Source: Myxococcales bacterium UBA5297 (GTDB taxonomy: Bacteria > Myxococcota > Myxococcia > Myxococcales > UBA5297). Taken from it: 34,738 nt of DNA. A program made the translations under genes and the position numbers. The stretch spans positions 51,648 to 86,385 of the forward strand of contig DHSB01000058.1 in assembly GCA_002408385.1 (NCBI GenBank), written 5' to 3'. The notes beneath the pieces were generated by a model, which saw only the letters and a program-made list of their open reading frames with translations, searched no databases and was not told the DNA's origin. This document shows positions 24,481 through 34,000 of this stretch, piece by piece (position 1 is the first letter of the stretch; the number at the start of each line of letters is the position of its first letter).

Positions 24481-26337
24481 TCAGGCCTTGAACGCCCGGG
24501 ACACCATGTCGAGCAGGCTCTCCACGGTGAAGGGCTTGCGCAGAAACACGCAGTTTTCGAGAGCTCCGTGACGCGAGATGGCGTCGTCGGAATGGCCAGA
24601 GACGAAGATCACGCGAAGGTTGGGGCGCCTGCTGCGCAGCCGCTCGACCAGGGCGCGGCCGCTCATCTCCGGCATGACCACGTCGCTGACGACCAGGTCG
24701 ATCTCGTCGCCGCGTTCGGTGAACAGCTCGAGCGCCTGCCGAGGGCTGCCCGCCTGCACGATTCGATAGCCGTTGCTCTGCAGGATGCGGCCAAGCGCGT
24801 TGGCGACCGCCGGGGCGTCCTCGACGATCAGGATGCGCTCGCCGCTGCCTGGCTGCGGGGTTGGCTGCGAGTCTGACGCGGGCGAGGCGGACGGCCCGAA
24901 GGCCGCGCGCGGCAGCATTACCGTGAACGACGTGCCGCCCCCTACCTCGGTATGCAAGGCGAGAAAGCCCCCGGCCTGCTTCACCACCCCATAGACCGTG
25001 GCCAGGCCGAATCCGGTGCCCATTCCCGGGCTCTTCGTCGTGAAGAAGGGCTCGTAGAGGCGCGAGACCGTGTCCGGAGACATGCCGATGCCCGAATCCC
25101 GAACCGTGAAGGCGACATAGCCACCTGGCTTCAGACGCCCCTGGGAACCGGCCTCCGTCGCGTCGAGGTCGACGTTGGCGGTGCTGATATCGATAGTCCC
25201 GCCGTCGGGCAGCGCGTCGCGTGCGTTGACGACGAGGTTGGCGATGACCTGCTGGACAATACCGCGGTCGATCACCGCGATGCCCAGGTCGGAGTCCAGC
25301 CGGATGCGCAGGTCGATGTCTTCGCCGACGATGCGACGCAGCATCTTGCACATGTCCGCGATCACCACGTTGAGATCGATGGGCGTGGGCTCGACCTCGC
25401 GCTTGCGGCTGAAGGCGAGCAGTTGCTGGGTAAGCCCGGCCGCGTCCGTGGCCGCTTTGTGGATGTCGTCGACCTCCGCGCGAAACGGGCTGTCGGCCGC
25501 CAGCGAGTCGGCGAGGAACCGGGTACACGACAGGATGACCGAGAGCAGGTTGTTGAAGTCGTGCGCGACACCTCCTGCCAGGCGGCCGATAGCCTCCATC
25601 TTTTGGGCCTGCCGCAGTTGCGGTTCGAACTGCTCGCTCTCCTCCTTGGTCCGCCTCCAGGTGGTGATGTCCTGGCCGAAGAGCTCCACCTGCTGGCCGT
25701 CGGTGGGCGAGAGCGTGAAGAGGTAGACCCGCCCACCGGCCACCGCCTCGACGAGCATTCGCTCCTGGGTCTCGATGACCTCGCCAAGAGGGGCGAGCAG
25801 CGGGGCGGGAAGAGTGCCCGCCTGTCCGAGAACCTCCAGGCCGGCCGCGTTTGCGTCGAGCACCTCCCCGTCGCCGGTGACCCGGAAATAGGGCAGGAAA
25901 GGCTCGGGTGGGAAGCGGTCCTGGGGACTCCGGCGCGCGGTGAGGTCGAGCGCGAGGCCGAGGATGGTCGGGGCCCCGGAGGGCTCCAGCGGAAGCGAGG
26001 CGAAGGTGAGCTCGAGTTGGACCCGCGCGCCGTTTGCCGCGGTTGTCGTCAGCTCGCGAGGCTCGGCCGGGATGCCGCTGGCCCACAGCGACTGGAAAGA
26101 CTCGGCCCTGCGGGGGGCGTGCGGAAAGAGGAGGTCCGCGAGTCGGCGCCCGACGGCCTTGCCGGCCGGAATTCCGAGGAGGTGCTCGACCGCGTCATTG
26201 GCCCAGAGGACACCGCCCTGAGGGGTCAGGCGGAAGACGAGGAGGCAAGGAAGGCCGGCGAGCCCACCACAACGGCTCCCGGAGGCGCGCCGCGAAGCAT
26301 GCGGTTCAGAGGTCGGTTTGGCGAGCGCGCGGTTCAT
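24481..26337 (-). CDS. Soluble hybrid histidine kinase, PAS-PAS-HisKA-HATPase-REC
   Basis: A 618-residue cytoplasmic hybrid kinase. PAS domains lie at about 30-135 and 145-228, HisKA has His259 in VAHDFNNLL, and HATPase has an N-box near Asn371 (NLVVNARDA), DSGIGM at 414-419 and GTGFGL near 440-445. The C-terminal receiver has Glu506-Asp507, Asp552, Ser580 and Lys601. Its kinase core closely resembles that of the large hybrid kinase at 9813-13523 (AHDFNNLLSV and LLAFSRK in both), so the two probably arose by duplication. ATG 26337 has AGGA at eight bases. It stands alone on the minus strand; the gap to the next minus gene is 450 bp. The final phosphate acceptor is unknown; it could be the nearby NtrC-type protein or lone receivers. 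Confidence 0.93.
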   Translation of the reverse strand: MNRALAKPTSEPHASRRASGSRCGGLAGLPCLLVFRLTPQGGVLWANDAVEHLLGIPAGKAVGRRLADLLFPHAPRRAESFQSLWASGIPAEPRELTTTAANGARVQLELTFASLPLEPSGAPTILGLALDLTARRSPQDRFPPEPFLPYFRVTGDGEVLDANAAGLEVLGQAGTLPAPLLAPLGEVIETQERMLVEAVAGGRVYLFTLSPTDGQQVELFGQDITTWRRTKEESEQFEPQLRQAQKMEAIGRLAGGVAHDFNNLLSVILSCTRFLADSLAADSPFRAEVDDIHKAATDAAGLTQQLLAFSRKREVEPTPIDLNVVIADMCKMLRRIVGEDIDLRIRLDSDLGIAVIDRGIVQQVIANLVVNARDALPDGGTIDISTANVDLDATEAGSQGRLKPGGYVAFTVRDSGIGMSPDTVSRLYEPFFTTKSPGMGTGFGLATVYGVVKQAGGFLALHTEVGGGTSFTVMLPRAAFGPSASPASDSQPTPQPGSGERILIVEDAPAVANALGRILQSNGYRIVQAGSPRQALELFTERGDEIDLVVSDVVMPEMSGRALVERLRSRRPNLRVIFVSGHSDDAISRHGALENCVFLRKPFTVESLLDMVSRAFKA

Positions 26338-26787
26338 TGCAGCTTCCTATTTTTCCGAGCAGGCCCGGCGAGGGCGACGATGCTCGAGGCACCGAAGAGT
26401 TGGCGGGGCCGGCGCCGAGTTGTGGCGCGCCGGCGCGCCCGAATCGATGGGGACGATTCGCGGCTGACAAAGATCCATAAGCGCCAAAGACGCTAGCACA
26501 TCTCTTCTCATCGACCAACTTCCGGAAGAATCGAATGACCGCAAAACACACGCGCTGTGAGGGTGAGTGCACTTGGAGCGGGGGCCCCTTCGTCGCCGGC
26601 GGCTTCGGCGGCGTCGATTCTGGTCGCCGGCGGGCTCGACGCGGGGCGCATGGCCCTCTCCAGAGGTGGCGCTGGGGGCGAAGTGGCCTGAGAGCTGCCG
26701 GGTGCTGCAGCAAGAGCGTGGCCCCTTAAGGCTAAGGCGGCGGGCCGCGCGACCGTCGCCGACGAGGTGAGCTCGGACCGGCCAAGG
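26338..26787. other. Intergenic region with AT-richer segment, 450 bp
   Basis: The segment 26460-26545 is AT-richer than the surroundings and probably holds the promoter of the hybrid kinase. On the minus strand a TTGGTC and TAGCGT pair with 17-bp spacing is a weak sigma-70-like match. The inverted repeat at 26440-26460 lies just downstream of it. No gene is seen. Confidence 0.4.
26440..26460 (-). promoter_or_regulatory. Inverted repeat upstream of the hybrid kinase
   Basis: CGAATCG (26440-26446) and CGATTCG (26454-26460) are perfect inverted copies around a 7-nt loop, about 105-125 bp before ATG 26337. A further GAATCGA lies at 26532-26538. Candidate operator; no regulator is known. Confidence 0.35.
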
Positions 26788-27000
26788 TTACCTCGGGGTC
26801 AGGAGGGCTCGCGGTCCGAAGGCCTCGAACAGGCAGCGGTCGAGACGGCGAAAGGCAGCGTCCCGACTCGAGTAGCTCCGCGCGCAGCTTCGGCACAGGC
26901 AGGCGAGGGCCCAAGGCGTCGATGCGGTCAGGGCACCTGAATAGCCCTCGAGCTCCTTCTGGCAGTCAATGCAGGAATGTACGTGGGGAGTCGCGCCCAT
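26788..27000 (-). CDS. Small cysteine-rich, zinc-ribbon-like protein (70 aa)
   Basis: The protein begins MGATPHVHSC and carries two Cys groups, C-x2-C (HSCIDCQKEL, residues 10-13) and C-x-C-x2-C (ACLCRSCARS, residues ~39-44). This suggests one structural Zn site of the zinc-ribbon kind. The C-terminal third is helical and Arg-rich. ATG 27000 is preferred because GGAGG sits about six bases upstream; the longer frame to 27210 is Pro/Arg-rich and has no support. It is divergent from the receiver gene at 27237. I do not recognise a named family. It could be a small regulator or adaptor, but nothing in the sequence decides this. Confidence 0.75.
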   Translation of the reverse strand: MGATPHVHSCIDCQKELEGYSGALTASTPWALACLCRSCARSYSSRDAAFRRLDRCLFEAFGPRALLTPR

Positions 27001-27236
27001 CGTCAACCTCCGAACGGTTGCCGGGGGGGCTGCACCAGGCATGCCGCGCCAGAGCTCGGCAGCGGAGGCAAGAACACGGATGGCACCTCGCGGCTGAGGT
27101 CGCCGTATTGGCTGCCCTTCTGGGGGTGGCGGCTGACCCGCCTGTCGCCGAATGACCCGGGGCAGGCGCGCATCCGTTGTCAAGAGTCGTAGAGTTGGTG
27201 GAAGCTGCAATCTACCCCTGAGAGGATGTGCGCTCC

Positions 27237-27596
27237 ATGCTTCGAGTCTTCATCGTCGACGACGAAGAGCCCCTGCGGAGGTCGTTGGTCCGTGTGCTCG
27301 GCCGTCCCGGTTTTCAGATCAACGCGTATGGCTGCTCGGAGGATGCGTTGAGCGGCCTCGAGCTCGAACCCCAACTGATTGTTTGCGACTATCACCTGCC
27401 GCGGATCGACGGCATCTCCGTGCTCAGGGCCGCGCGCGTGCGGTGTCCCGGAGTCAAGACGATCCTGCTCTCGGGGGGCGTGTGTGATGACGCGATCACT
27501 GCGGCGCTCGAAGAGGGCATCGTCGACAGCTTCTTCATCAAGCCCTGGCGACTCGATGAGCTGCTGGCTGCGGTCGACGAGCTTTGCGGACGCTAG
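27237..27596 (+). CDS. Single-domain response regulator, 119 aa
   Basis: A complete lone receiver: Asp8-Asp9, phospho-acceptor Asp51 (CDYHLPRIDG), Ser79 in LLSGG and Lys102 in FFIKPWRLDEL. The KPW segment relates it to the RpfG-type receivers at 20605 and 21591, though it is shorter and more divergent. It carries six Cys, unusual for such a small domain. ATG 27237 with AGAGGA ten bases upstream is preferred; an in-frame GTG at 27228 is too close to that site. The divergent neighbour is the small Cys protein; downstream on the same strand is the NtrC-type regulator, 458 bp away. With no output domain, it must act through partners. Confidence 0.88.
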   Translation: MLRVFIVDDEEPLRRSLVRVLGRPGFQINAYGCSEDALSGLELEPQLIVCDYHLPRIDGISVLRAARVRCPGVKTILLSGGVCDDAITAALEEGIVDSFFIKPWRLDELLAAVDELCGR

Positions 27597-28054
27597 GCCC
27601 TCGCCGGGCGGGAAGGCTCGCTTGCGGCAATCGCGCCCGCGTCGGGCAAGGCCGCTTGTGGCGCCGGGGTTCCGGTTGATTCCGCGCGCTTTTCCAGTAT
27701 TGGCAAGTGCGTAAATCCACGCCGAAGCCCCGAGAGCTTTGCGTCCAAGTAGGGAGTTGGGGAGCGAAGCGACGAGCTCGGTCGTTCCCGAGGCTCCCGT
27801 CGGTCATCTCTGCGTTTCGGGATAAGCGGGTGAATCCGAACTGCTTGGAAGAATCGGCCAGGAACACCCGGGGTACGATGGGCGCTGGGTAGAAAATGGC
27901 GGCCTGGGGTGCGGTGCCCCGGTCCAGAAGGCAGCAAAACGAACAGGTTGGTAAGGGGGAGACGGTACCCATTCTGCGGACCCCCGGGGCTTCTCGGAGG
28001 GCGAACACAAGGTTGCAGTCAAAGCAGGCGCCCGAAGCGGCGAGGAGCGAGACG
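27597..28054. other. Intergenic region, 458 bp
   Basis: It contains the start region of the NtrC-type gene. I looked for a -24/-12 promoter and found none that fits. No gene is seen. Confidence 0.45.
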
Positions 28055-29485
28055 ATGGGAGAGCGAAAAGCCCAGGTACTGGTTGTCGACGATGACCGCG
28101 TGCTCCTCAGAGTCGTCGCCGAGGTCTTGCGGCGAGCCGGGTTTGAGGTCACCAGCGTGGCCGACTCGCTCGAGGCGCTCGCGGCGATCACCGAGCCGGG
28201 TCTCGACGTGGTGATGCTCGACATCCGCATGCCGAATGTCGACGGGATGGAGATCCTGCGCGAGCTCAAGTCGCGGCGACCGGACGTCGAGGTGGTGATG
28301 ATGACCGCTTTTGCCACGGTGCCAGCGGCGGTCGAGGCCCTGAAGGCGGGGGCCTATGACTATTTGACCAAGCCGTTCCACGACCTCGATGAGGTCATCT
28401 TCACTGTGCAGAAGGCGGCCGAGCGCAAAGCCATCCTCGACCGCAACCGCCAGCTCGAGGGGATGATTGAGGCCCAGCAGAGCTTCGAGGGGCTGATCGG
28501 CCAGGGCGCGAAGATGCAGGAGGTTTTTCGGCTCATCGAAGGGGTGGCGTATTCCTCGGCGACCATCCTCGTGCAGGGCGAGAGCGGGACCGGAAAGGAG
28601 CTCGTCGCGCGGGCGCTCCATTACAAGAGTCCGCGGCGCGACCGGCCCTTCATTGCGATCAATTGCTCGGCGCTCACCGAGACGCTGCTGGAGAGCGAGC
28701 TGTTCGGGCACGTGCGCGGCGCCTTCACCGGGGCGACGATCAACAAGAAGGGCCTCTTTGAGGCGGCCGACACCGGCACGCTGTTCCTCGACGAAATCGG
28801 CGAGATTCCCCACTCGACCCAGGTGCGCCTGCTGCGGGTGCTGCAGGAGTGCGAGATCAAGAAGGTCGGTTCGACCGAGGTGACCAAGGTCGACGTTCGG
28901 GTGATCGCCGCGACAAACAAGAACCTGCTCACAGAGATGTCCGAGCGGCGTTTTCGGGAAGATCTCTATTACCGGCTCAACGTCATCTCGATTCAGCTTC
29001 CGCCGCTGCGCGAGCGCCCGGAAGACATCCCGCTGCTTGCCCACCACTTCCTCGCCAGGTTCGGTGAGAAGACGGGCAAGAAGTTCACCAGCATCGACGC
29101 GGAGGCCATGGGGACTCTGACCTCCTACAACTGGCCGGGCAACATTCGCCAGCTCGAGAACGCCATCGAGCGGGCCGTGGTGCTCGGCAGGGTGCCAAGC
29201 ATCACTCGCGCCGACTTGCCTCCAGGGCTCGAGGGCGCCAAGCCCGACGTGGACGCGACGGTGGCCAGGCTTGCCCACCTTCCCTACCTGGAGGCGAAGA
29301 AGCTCGCCCTCTATGCTTTCGAGCGCCGCTATCTGTCGATGGTGCTGTCGCGCTATTCGGACAACGTGTCCTTGGCTGCCAAGGCGGCGGGCGTCGACCG
29401 CTCGAACTTCCGCAGGCTCCTGAAGCAGTTCGAGGTCGAGCGCTACCTGGCGGGGAAAGCGGACGACGACAAGTCCGTGCCGTAG
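28055..29485 (+). CDS. NtrC-family sigma-54-dependent response regulator
   Basis: A 476-residue bacterial enhancer-binding protein. It has a receiver (Asp11-Asp13, phospho-acceptor Asp56, Thr84, Lys106) and a central AAA+ domain with Walker A GESGTGKE (175-182), the sigma-54 contact loop GAFTGA (222-227), Walker B LFLDEIGE (243-250) and RFREDLYYRL around 299-308. A C-terminal Fis-type helix-turn-helix follows (about 436-460, SLAAKAAGVDRSNFRRLL). When phosphorylated it should oligomerise, hydrolyse ATP and open sigma-54 promoters. ATG 28055 has GAGGAG about eight bases upstream; the frame is open back to 27896 but that part is not conserved-looking. It is the only DNA-binding output in the signalling island, so it is the best candidate for the transcription end of one or more of the neighbouring kinases. 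Confidence 0.95.
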   Translation: MGERKAQVLVVDDDRVLLRVVAEVLRRAGFEVTSVADSLEALAAITEPGLDVVMLDIRMPNVDGMEILRELKSRRPDVEVVMMTAFATVPAAVEALKAGAYDYLTKPFHDLDEVIFTVQKAAERKAILDRNRQLEGMIEAQQSFEGLIGQGAKMQEVFRLIEGVAYSSATILVQGESGTGKELVARALHYKSPRRDRPFIAINCSALTETLLESELFGHVRGAFTGATINKKGLFEAADTGTLFLDEIGEIPHSTQVRLLRVLQECEIKKVGSTEVTKVDVRVIAATNKNLLTEMSERRFREDLYYRLNVISIQLPPLRERPEDIPLLAHHFLARFGEKTGKKFTSIDAEAMGTLTSYNWPGNIRQLENAIERAVVLGRVPSITRADLPPGLEGAKPDVDATVARLAHLPYLEAKKLALYAFERRYLSMVLSRYSDNVSLAAKAAGVDRSNFRRLLKQFEVERYLAGKADDDKSVP

Positions 29486-30022
29486 GGGTCGGGTCTCGGG
29501 ATTCCTGGGAGTGCTCGGGGCAAGTTGCATCGAGCAGGCGGCCCGTCGGCGCCACTTGGCGCGGGGACGTCGCGGCCGAGAGGGGTTCTGGTTCTGGGGA
29601 CCAGTCCCAGAGCCCGAAGCTCACGACCTGGTGCTCTCCCGGGCGAATGTGGCGGCGGCCACCAAACGTCGGCGGGCCGCCCGCGTTGCGGCACCTTGGC
29701 TCCTGACGCGAGCAGGTCGGGCCGCAGCAGATGGACGGCTCGAGGCGCGCCTTCGGGCATATTCCTCGCGAGTTTCTTGCCGCGCGACTGCGCGAGCTTG
29801 CTTGGGCCCGAGGGCAGCGTCCAGACAGAGCGCGAGCGAGCTGCGGGCAGGTGCTTGGGAGAGAGCGCCTGAGCCAAAAAGGGCTCGCTCGCCATGGCTG
29901 GCGCGCGAATCCACGAGCGTGCACCGCGGGTCTCGCGAGGTTGCCGGCACAGGCAGATCGAGCGCGGGCGAAGCGAACCCGGTCGAGATGAGCCGGTCGG
30001 CCGAGCTCCCAAGCGCGTGCTC
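29486..30022. other. Intergenic region, 537 bp
   Basis: No gene is supported. Open frames on both strands are Arg/Ala/Pro-rich without ribosome-binding sites. A partial hairpin, TCTGGGGAC with GTCCCAGA, near 29590-29610 has no T-run. Confidence 0.45.
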
Positions 30023-30481
30023 CTAGAAAGCGCCCTCGGCGAGGCTCGATTGCGACGCGGGCGCGGCGCTCGGCTTTGCGCGGCCGACAGCCGAGTCGGA
30101 CTCAGGCCCGCTCCAGGCCAAGGGCTCATCGCGCAGACCCGTGGGAGGGTCGGCCCATGCCGATTCGAGGACGGAGGGCTCGCTCGTCCCGGGCTCGAGG
30201 TCAGCGGTCAGTTGCCGCGCTGGCAGCGTCCGCATCGCTGGCGGGCCGGAAGGAGGGACGAAGGGCCCGGGGGCCACGAGGGAGGGGACGAGCCAGATTG
30301 CCGCCGGCATGCTTCCAGCGAGGAGCAGCGCGGCGCCGACCATGGCCAGTCGCCGGGTGCGTCGCCAGCGAAGCCAGCCATTGAGCTCAACGACCATCCC
30401 CTCGAGCCGCGCCAAGTCGATCGGCTCGCCCCGCGGCGGCCCGGACCAGGATTGCGCTGAGGTTTGGGGATTGCGGTTCAT
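30023..30481 (-). CDS. Probable small single-pass membrane protein (152 aa)
   Basis: The N-terminal ~45 residues are cytoplasmic-looking and charged, with RLEGMVVELNGWLRWRRTRR as an amphipathic then basic stretch. One hydrophobic helix follows (about 46-66, LAMVGAALLLAGSMPAAIWL). The rest (67-152) is Pro/Ser/Ala-rich and probably disordered outside the membrane. This N-in/C-out layout is found in anti-sigma-like and small accessory membrane proteins, but no family motif is seen. ATG 30481 is chosen over a GTG at 30511; its ribosome-binding site is poor, which lowers confidence. Codon use is G/C-ending on this strand, which supports coding. No partner gene lies next to it. Confidence 0.5.
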   Translation of the reverse strand: MNRNPQTSAQSWSGPPRGEPIDLARLEGMVVELNGWLRWRRTRRLAMVGAALLLAGSMPAAIWLVPSLVAPGPFVPPSGPPAMRTLPARQLTADLEPGTSEPSVLESAWADPPTGLRDEPLAWSGPESDSAVGRAKPSAAPASQSSLAEGAF

Positions 30482-31019
30482 GAGCGCCCGCAACCGCAAG
30501 CGCCATGCCACGGCCGCGAACGCCCGAAGCTGCGGTGGAGCGCATCGGTCCGCGGTGGGTCAACAGCCGCTCTCCGGGTGGAGAGGGACCTGGGAGGCGT
30601 CCTCGCCTGCTCCGGAGGCGTCGAAAGGGCTCCCCGAGTCGGCCCGCGCCGCGCTCACCGTCGAGCCGAGCCCTCTAAAAGAACGAGGGGGCGAAGTCTG
30701 ACACGAGCCGCGCGCCGCCCCTCTCTGTCTGTCGGGCGCGCCCGGGAACCATAAAAGACGCACCTGCCGTTCTACTGGGGCGAGCGTCTCGGCGCGGCGC
30801 CTACCCGTGCCCGCGCCCCCGCGCCGTCCCCGGCGCCGCGCCCTTGACCATCCGGTCTTTGCCGAGCGCTTGCCCATGCTCGAGCTGCGCGTAGGCCTCG
30901 CCAGCATCTCCGTGAACGCCGGCGCCGACCCCGACCGGTCTCGGCTGGGAGGTCGGGCGCCGGTGCGGAGCCCTCATTCCGGATAGTATTGGCGCCTCGA
31001 TACTTGCTCGGGAGGCGGG
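30482..31019. other. Intergenic region, 538 bp
   Basis: No gene is supported. AGACGC near 30748 and GCGTCT near 30783 form a short inverted repeat. TAGTAT at 30984-30989 is a possible -10 element for the gene at 31020. Confidence 0.4.
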
Positions 31020-34000
31020 ATGAAGAAGCGCATGCTTCTGGTGGCCGGGCTCGCAGCCGTCGTAGCCCTGGTGTGGCTCGGATTTCGCGGGGATTCGGAG
31101 GACGAGCTCTCCTTCGCAAAGCCTGCGACCGCGTCGTCGGCACCGCGGGAGAAAGCGGTGGTCGCCGCGCCGGTCTCGAGCGTGCTGACCGCCGAGCTGC
31201 CCGCGGCCAGGGGCGAGCTTTCGATAGCGGGCCGGGTCCTCGGTCCCGACGGTCCGGTCGGCGGAGCGGTGGTCGTCGCCACGGTTGGCGCCGGCGACGA
31301 GGTGCTCTCGGATCTGCCGTGCCACTGCACGCCGCAGTGCACCAATCGCCTCGTCGAGTGCGGGTGCACCTGGGCCTCGCAGCGCGTCGCCGAGCAGGTG
31401 GTTGCCCGCCGTGGCGAGGCACCGCCGGTCGCGCGCGCGACGACCTCGGACGACGGCACCTTCGTCGTCACCGGCCTCGAGCCGGGCGTCTTCGCCCTCT
31501 GGGCCGAGAAGCCCGGCAGCCTCATCGGCCTGCGCCGCGGCGTGAGCGCCGGCGACCAGCAGGCCGACGTGGAGGTCTCCGAGGGCATGACCCTGCGCGG
31601 CAAGGTGACGGGCGACGAGAAGGAGCCGATCGCCAACGCCATCGTCACCGCGGTCTACGAGGACCACGCGCGCTTCTTCGACGCGGTCAGCTGCGCGGAT
31701 GGTCGCTTCACCATCGGGCCGGTGCCCCGAGGAAGCGTCGCGGTCGTCGCCACGGCCAAGGGCCTGTTGCCCGCCCACGTCAGCGCGGGTCTGGGGACGC
31801 AGGAAGTGCCGGAGCTGGTGCTCGCCTCGCCCCGTACAGTCTCCGGCCGCGTCCTCCGCGAAGGCGAGCCGGCCGTCGCCGCGGCGGTGACGCTCGAGCA
31901 GGGCCACCACACCTGGGAACAGACGGCCGATGCGCAGGGGGGCTTTCGCTTCGAGTCGCTTCGGCCTGGCTCGTACGAGCTGATCGCGCAACAGGGGCTC
32001 GCGTTCGCGGCAAAGCGGCTGACCCTGGAGCCCGGCAAGGACGTCCTCGAGCTCGTGCTCGAGCTGGGGGTGGGCGGCGAGATCACCGGCACGGTGCGGT
32101 CCGAGCGCGGCGCTCCGCTGGCGGGCGTCGAGCTGGCCGCGCGTCGCGAGGGGCGCGACGCGACGAGCGATGCTCACGGCCGCTTTCGGCTCGGGCCCCT
32201 TCCCGCGGGCAGGTACGCGGTGGCTGCGAGCGCCAAGGGCTTCCTGGACGAGGCCAGCCCCGAGGTTGAGGTTCGCGAAGGCTCCGCTTCCAGCGTCGAG
32301 CTGGTGCTGCGTCCCTCGTCACCGCTCCGGGGGTTCGTGGTCGACGAGGCAGGCAGGCCGGTCGCCAACGCCGAGCTCGCCGCCGAGTGGCGGGCCGCTG
32401 GCTCGGAACGCGAGTACTTCCCCGGCCGCTACGGTCACACCGAATCGAAGCGCGACGGCTCCTTCGAGCTCGACGGCATCGTCTCCGGCACCTTCACCCT
32501 GCGGGTCACGCACGACGAGTTTCGCGACCACGAAGAGGTCGTCGAGGCGCCGCGCGGCGAGCTGAAGATCGCCCTGCGCCGCGGGCTCGAGGTCACCGGG
32601 ACGGTCGAGGACGAGAGTGGCCTGCCGCAGGCCGGCGTGATGGTCACCCTGCGGCCCGACGAGGAATTGGGCGAGCGCGGCCAGCGGCGCGCGATGAGGC
32701 GGGACGAAGCGACGAGCTCGCGCGGCGAGTTCCAGATCCGCGGGGTCGAGGCGGGCCGGTACGTGCTTCTTGCCGTGCAGAGGCCCTCGCGCGAGCTGAA
32801 CCAGACGATGCGAATGGCGTCCGCGAAAGTCGCCGTGCACGGCGAGGGCACTCCGCCGGTCAAGCTGCGGTTCAAGGCCGGCCAGACCATCGCGGGGCGC
32901 GTTCAGACGAGCGATGGCGCGCCCGTCGAGGGCGCTCAGGTGAGCGCCGTCCCGGAGGCTGCTCGCGGCCGCCGAGACCGGGCGGACATCGACGGCTTGA
33001 CCTTCGGGGGCGCGCTCTCCGGACCCGACGGCACCTTCGAGGTGCGAAACCTCGAAGCCGGCAAATACCAGATGGCCGCGAGGAAAGAGGGGTTCGCGGC
33101 CTCGATGCAGCTCGACGAGCCGGTCATGGCGAGCACGGGCGACTCCTCGGTGAGCCTGGTGCTGAAGAGCGAGGGCAAGATCCGCGGGCGCGTCGTGGAC
33201 GCCGACGGCAAGCCCGTCCAGCACTTTGCGGTCAATCGCTCGGACCGCCACGACGAAGCCGGCGCCTTCGAGGAGCCCGTTCCGTACGCGGGCGCGAGGG
33301 ACGTGATCTTCGAGGCCGACGGCTTCGCCTCGACCCATCGGCGGGTGGACGCCAAGATCGGCGAGACGATCGACCTGGGCGACGTCGTCCTCACGCGCGG
33401 TCGGCCGCTGAGCGGCACGGTGCTCGACGCGGCGACGAATGCGCCCATCCCCGACGCGCTCGTCGACATCGGGGACCCCGCCGACATGGAGAGGCTCTCC
33501 CTCATCCGGCTCGCGGTCGAAGCGGGCGCGGCCAAGACGGGCCCCGACGGCAGCTTCACCTTGCCGCGGGTGGACACGACGAGGCCGCTGGCGCTCTTCG
33601 CCTTCCACCCGTCCTACCGTTGGTGGGTCGAGCCTCTCGATCCGGCCGCGAGCCGGGTCGTCATCAAGCTCGAACGCGGGGGCGTCGTCGCCGGCAAGGT
33701 CCTCGACATCGAAGGCAACCCGGTCGCCGGCCGGTCGGTGGTGGTCATCGGCTCGGACAAGGTCGTCAAGCCGGGGAGGACCGGCGAGGACGGGAGCTTC
33801 GAGCTGAGTGGGCTGCCGGTCGGGCCGGCGACGGCCGCCGCCGAGCCGCGGGGCGAGTTCCCGATCCCGTCGAAGGTCTTCGAGATACCCGCCGAGGGCG
33901 TGGCGCAGGTCGAGCTGCGGGAGGCGGGCGGCGGCACCACGCTCGTCGCGCGGCTCACCGGCGGCGCGGATTCGCGGCACGCGCCCCTCGTCGTGCCGGG

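Noticed and set aside
23831..26086. Minus-strand frame of about 750 codons spanning the PilZ gene end and the hybrid kinase
   Set aside because: It is a shifted frame over the real kinase with Arg/Pro-rich translation and it crosses a clear intergenic gap.
28000..28054. Sigma-54 promoter before the NtrC-type gene
   Set aside because: GG and GC elements near GGTTGCA are spaced 14 bases apart instead of the 10 needed.
28019..29530. Minus-strand frame of about 500 codons
   Set aside because: It is opposite the NtrC-type gene, whose motifs are complete.
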